From: Fomes fomentarius
Lineage: Eukaryota > Basidiomycota > Agaricomycetes > Polyporales > Polyporaceae
NCBI GenBank assembly: GCA_022606135.1
Contig: JABYQN010000004.1
Coordinates: 1,798,001 to 1,862,000 of the forward strand
Length of the DNA stretch: 64,000 nucleotides
Direction: 5' to 3'
The position numbers and the translations under genes were made by a program. Below, in pieces: positions 56,224 to 64,000 of this stretch; the stretch's first letter is position 1; every line of letters begins with the position of its first letter. The notes under the pieces were generated by a model. It saw only the letters and a list, made by a program, of their open reading frames with translations, made no database searches and was not told the DNA's origin.

Positions 56224-56899
56224 AGATTTCAAGGGAAACTTCTGTCTCGCAAGATTACGTACATTGATGACCACAGCCTACTCACCCACCTGATAGTGTA
56301 TATTGTGTCGTAGCACGCCTCTTTTGGCCATACAACGACCTCCACCTGTGACACTGCGTGAACTTCTAGGCCTCCGGTCATGACTTGACATATTGGTGCC
56401 GGAGTATAAAGACTAAGACAACATTCTGCCAAACAGTCACCATATTCTGACGAAATCAGGCTCTGCTATTGACTCGGACGGAAGTCTCCAGACCTATTAC
56501 GTATCCCTGGCAGCCCATGGGATTCTCCAGTGTGCGCTTGCTGTGCTGGGTAGTCCGAATCTCATATTATAACAGATTGTGACGATATTACATCATATGG
56601 GGATTCTAGTACCATTACAAGTTACAAACGTCGTGTTCTAGAGGTGAGTTGGCTACATGTCGTCCAAATGAGCATCAGACGGATTTCCTTTTATGGGGGA
56701 AGAAACGGTCACGTGGTGCGCGTCGGTGGGAAAGGAGATCTCGATTGGTGAAGATGGAAAGAGCGCTTTGACGGTTTCTGTTGGTTCTCATTCCGAAGGG
56801 CGCGTGAGCACGGCCGTCATCTCCTGCTCGACGCTAGCTCGTTACAGCCACTCCTCCTTATCTATCCTCTCTCTCTCATACCCCAACTCCTCCCCGGCC
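56224..56899. other. Intergenic upstream of the CaaX protein gene
   Basis: About 680 bases. The last 150 bases before the ATG are pyrimidine-rich (repeated TCCTCTCTCTC-like stretches), common just upstream of highly expressed fungal genes. No gene seen. Confidence 0.45.
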
Positions 56900-59800
56900 A
56901 TGTCTGTTGCTCTCGAGGAGCCAGCACAGCCAGCACACTTCCTCCACGACAGCCCGGATCCAGTGCCCGTTGCTGACGTCGATCCTGTCTTTGCAGAGGT
57001 CACCGATCCGCTCAGCAAGAAAGACGAGGTCCAGGGTGGCGCTGTCCTTCTGGTCGAAAACGGGACTGCTGATGCGGATCCGGCAGCGGAACGCGACAAT
57101 GTCGAGCCACAGGTAGTGCTGGACGCGTCTGACGCGGTCAAGAATGACGCGAATTTGGGCAATGCTGTCGCTGAGAATGTGGAGGTGCGTTCTTTGTCCA
57201 CCCGCATATGAATTCCTCTCAACAATGATGCCATCTCTCGTTGATCAGATTAAGAATGTGGCAAAGGAGGTGACTGAGGAGAGCACGGTGCCCACCGAGT
57301 CTACCGAGATCGCAGTTGGTGTGTATCTGTTTGGTGATGTCGAATGCGCATGTGTAAGCTGACAGAATTGTAGCTGACGAGACCTCTGTGGAAGAGCCCC
57401 CTGCTGAAGTGACAACAGAGACCGTCGTCGACGGTGTTGATACGGAAGATACTCTGGCTGCCGAGCCAGTCGCCATTGATGTGGTGCCCTCAGCCGTCGC
57501 ACCTCCCGAGGAATCATCTCGTTCCGCCGAACCGGTCGAAGACACTCACTCATTCGCTGAGGCGGTTGAGGCCGAAGCCGAGGCTGCGACGCCTAAGCTT
57601 TCAGGCGAAACCATTGAAGAAGTTGTCCTTGCGGTGGCCATTGAAGAGGCGCCCGCCAGCGTGGAGGAAGTGGCATCAGCCAGCACTGAAGATGCGATTG
57701 CTGCTGTGGAAGAGGCTCCCGTGGAAGTGGGAGAGCCCGCGTCCGCAGTGCCACCTGTTGCGGAGGAGGGGCCTGTTGTTTCACAGGAGGCACCCGCTGT
57801 CCCCGAGGATCTAGTTGTGGCTGAGGAGCCCGCAGCCGTGGTAGAAGACACGCCTGCTCCCGTTGACGCGGCTCCGGCTCCGGGGCCCGTCGCTGAAGCA
57901 CCCGTCGCTGAAGAGACACTGAGCGCGGAGATCCCTCTCGCCGAGGAGGTTGCACGCGTGGAGGAGGCCTCTGCTGCCGAAATCATCGTACCAGTCGAAG
58001 AGACGCCTGTCGTCACTGAGGAGGCTCCCGTTCCTATTGAGCATGCCCAGGTCGCTACCGCGCCCGATGTTGTCGAGGAGGCCCCTGTTGTCGAAACTCC
58101 AGTTCCTGCAGACGAGGTGCCAGCTCCTACTGAGGAAGTCGCTCCTGAAACAGCATTCGAAACCGCGCCCCCGGTAGCGGAGACTCCTGTCATTGGTGAC
58201 GATTCCATCGCTGAACCGGAAGTTGTCCCTGAGCGGTCCGAGCCCGTTGCTCTGGTTGAGGAAAGCGTTCTAATAGACGCTCCGGTGGCAGCTGCAGCGC
58301 CTGCGGAGGAGACTGCTCCAGTTGAAGTCGAAGAGGTGGTCGCATCCAAGGAAGAGGTCGTTGTGGAGAGCACCCCGGCGCAGCCCGAGCCTACCGCTGA
58401 GGCTGCAGTTCCTGAAGAGCCCGAAGTTCCTGAGCCCGTCGCGCTTGAAGAGTCTGCCCTCGTTGAGAAGTCCGTACCTGAACAAGTCGTGTCGGAAGTG
58501 GTCGCTGTGGAGTCTACGCCCGAGCCCGTCACAGAGGAGGCTGTTGCTGTCGAAGAGACTGCGACGGCTGAGGTTACCGAGGATATCGTTCTGGAGGCTG
58601 CGAAGCCTGAGGAGGTGGTGGTGCCCGGCGTGGAGGAAGTGGTTGAGAGCGTCCCTGTTCCCGCTGAGACCCCGGAGACGCCTGCTACCGAGTCCGTCGA
58701 AGTTGTTCCCGTCGTTCAGGAGGAGATCGAAACCGAGACCGTTGAGGCTTCCGCCTCGCAGCCCGTGGAAATCGTCCCTGTTGTTCAAGAAGAAGTCTTG
58801 CCCGCCGTCGAGGAACCCGTCGTTGTTGTCGCAGAGGAGACTTCTGCTGCCGCTGAGACCGAAACCGAGGCTGTTCCGTCCGAAGAGCCTGCCGCGGCTG
58901 TTGAAGAGTTTGTTGTCCCTGCAATCGAAGAGACTCCGGCTGCTGCAGAGGAGGTTGTCGAGCCGCCCGTCGCCGAGACTGAGCCTGTACCAGTCGAGCC
59001 ACCCGTCGCCGAGACCGAGCCTGTACCAGTCGAAGAGACCTCCGCCATCGAGATACCCGCCGTAGTGACAGAGGCAAGCGCCCCTGAGGAGCCGATTGCA
59101 GAGACTGCTATCGAATCGGAAGTTCTCCCCACCGACGACACGGCCGCCATCGAGGAGCACGTGCCAGCCACTGAAGAACAAGTTGCAGAGACTGTTATTG
59201 AGGCGGAGGTTCTCCCCATTGATGACGCGCCTGCTACGGAGGAACATGGGATGGTTACTGAAGAAGTCCCTGCTCCCGTGGAGGAGACTCTTGTCCATGT
59301 TGCAGCTTCGGAGGAGTCCGTCGTACCTACTGTGGAGGAACCCGCCACCGTGGAGGAACCTGCTGTTGTCGAGGAACCTGCTGTTGTCGAGGAACCTGCT
59401 GTTGTCGAGGAACCTGCTGTTGTCGAGGAGGTTCCTGAGGTTGTCGCTGCTATTGAAGAAGTCGCCCCTGCTGAGGAGGTCCCCACTGTTGAGGCTATCG
59501 CCGCTGAAGAGGCTCCCGCCACCGAGACAGCCATCGTTGCTGAAGGAACCACCGGCGTCGAGGAGGTTCCCATTGTTGAAGAGCCAGTCGTCGTTGAGGA
59601 AGCTCCCGCCGTGGAAGAATCTGTCGCCGATGAGGCCGTTCCTTCTGCTGAACCTGAAGCAGTTCCCGAGGCAGTTACTATTGTCGAGCCGGAAGAAGCA
59701 TCTAGCGAGGTTGTTGTGGAGATACCAGTCGTTGAAACCGCCTCTGACGAGGATCAGACTACCGTGGAAGATGCTCCCGCTGTGAATGAGGTCCCCGCCC

Positions 59801-61908
59801 CTGATGTCACCGCTCCTGTTGACGAAGAGCCCACCGTCGCCGTGAAGGATCCCGAGGCCGACGCCGCCGAAGAATCGGTTACTGAGGCCCAAGTGCCCGT
59901 GGTCTCGATTGACATTGCGGAAGATGAGCCAGCAGAAGCGCTGGTAGAACCTACTGTCTCCCGCAGTCCCTCACCCTCCGTCCAGGAGGCGCCCAAGTCG
60001 CCATGGACTCCTTCATACAGCGTCACCACTCAAGGTCCTGGTGTCGACGCTGCTGAGGAAGAGAAGGAGATCGCAGAGCTTGAGCAGCTTCCTCCGGTCT
60101 CTCAGGAAGAGACTATAGCCACGCCTCAAGTGGAGATCACAATCGCAGTGAGCTCTTTGTTTGCTCATTCCATCTCCGTTTAGCTAAGCACAGAATATGT
60201 AGCCCGTGGACGAGGCAGCCGAGTCTACTGAAGCCGCCGTGGATGCTGATCGCCCCAAGTCACCTTCTTGGGTCCCATCGTACTCTGTGAGCTCGCAGGG
60301 CAACAGCCCGCTGCACTCGCCCAACGTGCAAGCGGTTGAGCTTCCTGCAGAGTCTGCACCCAGCGAGCCTGAGCCCCAGGCTGTTCCTTCCGAAGAGCCC
60401 GCTCAACCCGAGCCAGAACCTGTACTTGAGACTCTAGCCAACATTTCTCCAGCAGTGGTTGTTGAGAGTGCTCCTGAAGTTCCTGCAGGACCCGTAGAGG
60501 AACCTGATGAACAGCCTGTCGTTACTATCGAGGTCACTGATGCAACGGAGGTTCCCGCTGTTGCGACAGTAGAAGCGGTGGTACCTGAGGTGCGTTCATC
60601 CTAATATGATGCACGACCAGGTGTGCTGATAAGTCTGTCACAGCCCGCGGAGGAAACCAAGTCGTCTTGGATCCCTTCGTACTCGGTCAGTTCTCAGGGC
60701 TCAAGCCCTCTCAGCCAGCCTCAACAGACTGTCTCCGACACCGATGTGGCAGAAATCGAGTCTTTGCCCGCCCCTGCGGTCGAAGTGGAAGTCCCTCGCG
60801 AGGAACCTTCAGCACCTCCTGCCGAAGTTGAGACCGTTGCCACCCTCGCTGATGCCGCTGAGCCTGAGCTTGTCGTCGAGTCTGTTGAGCCTATCGCTGA
60901 GGCAGTTTCCGAAGTTGTTGAACAAGTCGTTGCGCCAGTTATCGTCACGCCAGCGGATGAGGTGCCCGAGGTAGGTTGCCCACCCAACACTGAGTGCATG
61001 TCACTGATTGATTATATGCAGCCAAAGACGCCAATTACTGTGCCAGAGGGCGGGGAGAGACCGAAGTCTCCCTGGACGCCATCTTACTCTGTTACGACTC
61101 AAGGCAATAGCCCCCTTGCAAGTCCTGCGCGTGCGAACAAGGAACTCGAGGAGGTAGAGCAGTTGCCGCCACCCGTGCAAGTGGAAGAGAAGCCTTTGAT
61201 CGTAGTCGATGAGGCGGCTGCCCCTGTTGAGGTAATATCGTGTGCATACTGTGTAAATTATGTTGTTACTGACTGCGACCGACAGACTGCCAATGGCAAC
61301 GGCAACGTAGTTCAAGAGGCTCCTGCACGGCCCTGGACACCGTCCTACTCCGTGACTACACAGGGTCCTGGGTCCGATGTTGGTGCAGACGAAGATGCCT
61401 CTAAGGACGTTGATGAGATAGCACCAACGGCAGTGACGACGAACGGCAATGGGCACAACACTCAAAGCTTCCCGACTGACGAAGAGGTTAAGAGGGTTTC
61501 TACGAAGTGAGTGTTGATTGTTTACCCTGAATATTCCCATTGCGCAATGGCTGATGTACTTTCCGTAGGCCTAGTCTCGGACGTCTTGCAGTCGTCGATG
61601 AGAACGAGCAGATCCAGATTGAGGAGGCCTCCCCAGCCCCAGTGGAGACTTCTCCATCTACCGCTCGTACGCGTCACGAGTCGACAACGTCCTCCCGGTT
61701 CTTCCCGGGGGGCTGGTTCTCAAGCACCACCAAGCTACCAGACGAAGGTCGGACATCGTTGGAAATCGCAACCGGCGTGTTCGCGAAGAGCCCGTCAGAG
61801 CAGGAGTCCGAGCAGGAGACATCTCCTGGACTCGAGGCCCCCTTGAACACACCTATCGACGGTAACGTAGATGACAAGAAGAGGCAGAAGTGGTGCGTTA
61901 TCATGTAA
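56900..61908 (+). CDS. Giant acidic Glu/Pro/Val/Ala-rich protein with PSYSV modules and CaaX end
   Basis: ATG 56900 begins MSVALEEPAQPAHFLHDSPD. Exons: 56900-57184, 57249-57318, 57374-60147, 60203-60589, 60644-60970, 61022-61231, 61286-61506, 61569-61908, giving 1537 residues. Most of residues 120-990 is a degenerate chain of E-E-x-P-A/V-V-type units, very acidic, with almost no Lys, Trp or Cys, so it should be extended and disordered. From about residue 990 there are five copies of W-x-PSYSV-(TT/SS)-QG at about 993, 1065, 1180, 1297 and 1367, often followed within 30 residues by an E-x-LP motif. The last exon codes SSRFFPGGWFSSTTKLPDEG and ends DDKKRQKWCVIM: a basic patch and a CaaX box of the farnesyl type. 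I do not recognise a family. The likely picture is a membrane-tethered entropic scaffold or linker. Long frames on the opposite strand are codon-bias shadows. Confidence 0.85.
58957..59028 (+). repeat. 36-bp in-frame tandem duplication inside the acidic protein
   Basis: Two adjacent 36-bp units (58957-58992 and 58993-59028) differ at two positions and each codes VEPPVAETEPVP. This is a recent local duplication that keeps the reading frame. Confidence 0.85.
59350..59430 (+). repeat. 18-bp in-frame tandem repeat (VVEEPA)
   Basis: Three identical 18-bp units start at 59365, 59383 and 59401, with partial units on both sides. Each codes VVEEPA. Identity at synonymous positions points to recent slippage, so copy number probably varies between strains. 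Confidence 0.9.
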
Positions 61909-62785
61909 ATAGGGTCCCACAAGCGTCGCATTCCCTTTCCACTTCATGACTGTAACGAAATTATGACCTTATTACCTTTTTGGCTGTTGATATGCATGCA
62001 CACATACATCGTCTTGGTATAATCACCACTCACACTAGTGTTCGTCTTGCTGTGATTACATCTTACTTACTGCATCAATGCATTGTTTCGTTCGTTCTCT
62101 GGCGCACTCCCGGCCGGACGCTTGCCACGGGTGCGAGGGACGGGCATACCTCGTGCCCGTGGCCCAGCTCAACGTAGGCCACATGCGATACTTGTCAGCC
62201 AGTACTTGCAACGCAGAGAATCAAGATCCGTATGTCTGTATGATATCATGGGAAATGCATGCCGCGCATTTGTTAACATTGCGGTGCCAGGCCTCCCGAC
62301 GCGAAACGTTTCAAGCGTCTTCCATTGTCTTCCGAGGTCCTCCAAGGTCCATCAACTCAGGTCTGGGCACGGCCACATGGTATGCAAATGCCGTGAGTTC
62401 CGTGGAGTATGTAACCGCGCTCCGGGCGATTTGGTCATTCGGTGTTTGACCCCGACAGGATCCCGAGATGAGGAGAATTTCTGTGTTCTATAGTACTTGA
62501 CTGACTGTGATCTTCAGCAGTGCAGAAGCAGAACGAGTCGATCAAAGGCCTCAGGTGTCCGCACACGAGGCTATCATGTGCCATCCAACACATCCGCGCA
62601 CCCCTCTAGAACATTCATGACAGCCGGAAAGCCGTCGCCGCCTCCAAAGTCGGTGATCTTTGGCCGACTGGAGCCTCCATGCTAGATCGCGCTGGGCCTG
62701 ATATTGCAGTTCATGGCCATACTCGAACCTTCCCACATGACCGACCGCCTGGAATGCCTCCAGCACTCTTTCGCGGATCCAAGGG
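61909..62785. other. Intergenic between acidic protein and cerato-platanin genes
   Basis: Nearly 900 bases with no gene that I can support. Plus-strand frames of 120-136 codons at 62078-62493 have no domain. Confidence 0.5.
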
Positions 62786-62793
62786 TATATAAA
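62786..62793 (+). promoter_or_regulatory. TATA box of the cerato-platanin gene
   Basis: TATATAAA lies 97 bases before the start codon, a normal distance for a highly expressed fungal gene with a short leader. Confidence 0.7.
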
Positions 62794-62882
62794 GAGGGCT
62801 CGTAGTCTCACCTCCGCTCCTCATCACATCGTCAGAGCAGACATTCCAGTCGCTCGCATCTCAACCAGCTTCAAATCTCACT

Positions 62883-63446
62883 ATGCAGTTCCTCGCCCTC
62901 CTCGTCTCTGCTCTCTCCCTTGCCACCGCAGTGGTCTCTGTCCCCACCGACTTTGCAGAGAGGGCCACGCAAACTTTGCAGGTGTCGTACGACACCGTGT
63001 ATGATGCGAAGGGCACATCCCTAGACGTCGTTGCTTGCTCCGATGGTGAGAACGGCCTTGAGTCTCAGGGTAAGCCTTTTGGTTGCTATAGATTGACGCG
63101 GTTGCTGACGGAATTTGGACAGGCTTCACGACATTCGGCTCGTTGCCGAAGTTCCCGTACATCGGTGGTGCCCAAGCAGTCGCAGGTACGTGTGGTTGAT
63201 AACGTGTCTCTTGATCGTACTCACGGCGATTGTCAACCAACAGGATGGAACTCCCCCAACTGCGGCTCATGCTGGCAGCTGAAGTACAAGAACAACACTA
63301 TCAACGTCCTCGCGATCGACCACGCGAAATCAGGCTTCAACATCGCTAAGGCGGCGTTGGACAAGCTGACAAACAACCAGGCTGAGAAGCTTGGTGTCAT
63401 CCAGGCGACGGTAACGGAGGTCGCGCCCAGTGTCTGCGGCCTCTAA
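62883..63446 (+). CDS. Secreted cerato-platanin family protein
   Basis: Exons 62883-63069, 63123-63185 and 63244-63446 give 150 residues. The signal peptide is MQFLALLVSALSLATAVVSV. The mature part has the family pattern: VSYDTVYDAKGTSLDVVACS, then FPYIGGA, then SPNCGSCWQL, INVLAIDHAKSGFNIAKAAL, and a final SVCGL. The four conserved Cys residues that make two disulfide bonds are present. Cerato-platanins are small double-psi beta-barrel wall or secreted proteins, with roles in wall remodelling and surface activity; some plant-associated fungi use them as elicitors or phytotoxic factors. Nothing here shows which role applies. Both introns are short and phase 1. The gene is intact. Confidence 0.95.
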   Translation: MQFLALLVSALSLATAVVSVPTDFAERATQTLQVSYDTVYDAKGTSLDVVACSDGENGLESQGKPFGCYRLTRLLTEFGQASRHSARCRSSRTSVVPKQSQVRVVDNVSLDRTHGDCQPTGWNSPNCGSCWQLKYKNNTINVLAIDHAKSGFNIAKAALDKLTNNQAEKLGVIQATVTEVAPSVCGL

Positions 63447-64000
63447 GCTGGACTATAGTCAACTATCCATGGACTATCACCACCCTTACGATAGCGAAGG
63501 TCACGAACTTTCTGATACATGGACCCTACGACGCGAACTTTTCATTATGATAGTAGCCCATCATGTCACTGACGCTTGATACGGACAATGACCTTGTAGA
63601 TTTTGCCAAGTTCGGACTCCTTCAATTGTTGTATCTATATCACGATCATAATGCAGCTGGCATACCTTACTTTGTATCGAGGGTGTCCGAAGTATCCTAC
63701 TGTCATCCACGCCCACCACTTGATGCTTCTCGGTGAGTGCAGTACTACTAGGGGCATGCTGAGCTCAGTTGTACATAGTAGCTTATGTAATCCAACTGCC
63801 CATGTGGAGCCTTTGACATCTTCCATGATTCGTCTGCCTCATGACCTGCCGATGGCAGTACTACATGTCATTGTCAGGATTGGGACGCGTTCATGGCCTA
63901 AGCACATCGACGTTTCTTTCCCAGTGTATGAAAGTTAGCGCTGGGCTGCGCAATTACTTCCTTCCCTTGAACATCGGCACGTAGACGACGAACTTTGACA
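63447..64000. other. 3' flank of the cerato-platanin gene to window edge
   Basis: About 550 bases with no supported gene. The open frames are under 115 codons and show no domain. Confidence 0.5.

Noticed and set aside
58270..59892. 540-codon open frame on the minus strand
   Set aside because: It is the mirror of the Glu/Pro/Val/Ala codon bias of the plus-strand gene; its Gly/Leu/Arg/Asn-rich translation has no domain. The same holds for 57546-58532 (-) and 58785-59573 (-).

Overview
The window is nuclear DNA from a filamentous basidiomycete, most likely an agaricomycete. The genes are cut by many very short GT-AG introns (mostly 47-75 bp) with CTNAC-like branch sites. Gene content fits this: a cerato-platanin, a PAS/GATA (white-collar-2-like) regulator, a fungal two-dehydrogenase FOX2, VCX1-type exchanger, ERG28 and KRE9/KNH-like wall protein. 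I placed 19 protein genes by joining exons by eye. Exon edges are my splice calls and may be off by a base or two.

Left part (1-18.9 kb): the 3' part of a DBP6/DDX51-type DEAD-box helicase runs off the left edge. Next is a 16-intron ABCC-type transporter, then a tandem pair of peroxisomal beta-oxidation genes. These are an alpha-methylacyl-CoA racemase-like enzyme and the trifunctional FOX2 protein, both ending in the PTS1 tripeptide AKL. A vacuolar Ca2+/H+ exchanger on the minus strand follows; it contains an 8-nt microexon.

Middle part (18.9-41.8 kb): a 6.2-kb stretch has no gene I can support but holds a structured inverted repeat near 22.1 kb. After it come an F-box/LRR gene (-), a second gene-poor stretch, ERG28 (-), a large Ser/Pro-rich protein (+), thiamine pyrophosphokinase (-), and a CS-domain protein with a C-terminal membrane anchor (+). 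The part ends with the small molybdopterin synthase subunit (+) and a metallo-beta-lactamase-fold hydrolase (+). Within 31.5-41.4 kb, three genes carry four single-base frame breaks, all at GGGG runs (plus-strand view). One extra G in each run restores a sensible reading frame. Sequencing or assembly homopolymer loss is the simplest explanation.

Right part (41.8-64 kb) is gene-dense: a CCDC174-like nuclear protein (-), the PP1 regulator SDS22 (-), a WC-2-like PAS/GATA factor (-), a small ankyrin protein (+), PRMT5 (+), a GPI-anchored KRE9/KNH-like protein (+), a 1537-residue Glu/Pro/Val/Ala-rich protein (+) and a secreted cerato-platanin (+) with a clear TATA box.

The least described item is the 1537-residue protein at 56.9-61.9 kb. 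It is an acidic low-complexity chain with five spaced copies of a W-x-PSYSV-x-x-QG module, four of them each near the start of its own short exon. It ends in a polybasic stretch plus CVIM, a farnesylation-type CaaX box. I saw no rRNA, convincing tRNA, CRISPR array or intact transposon.
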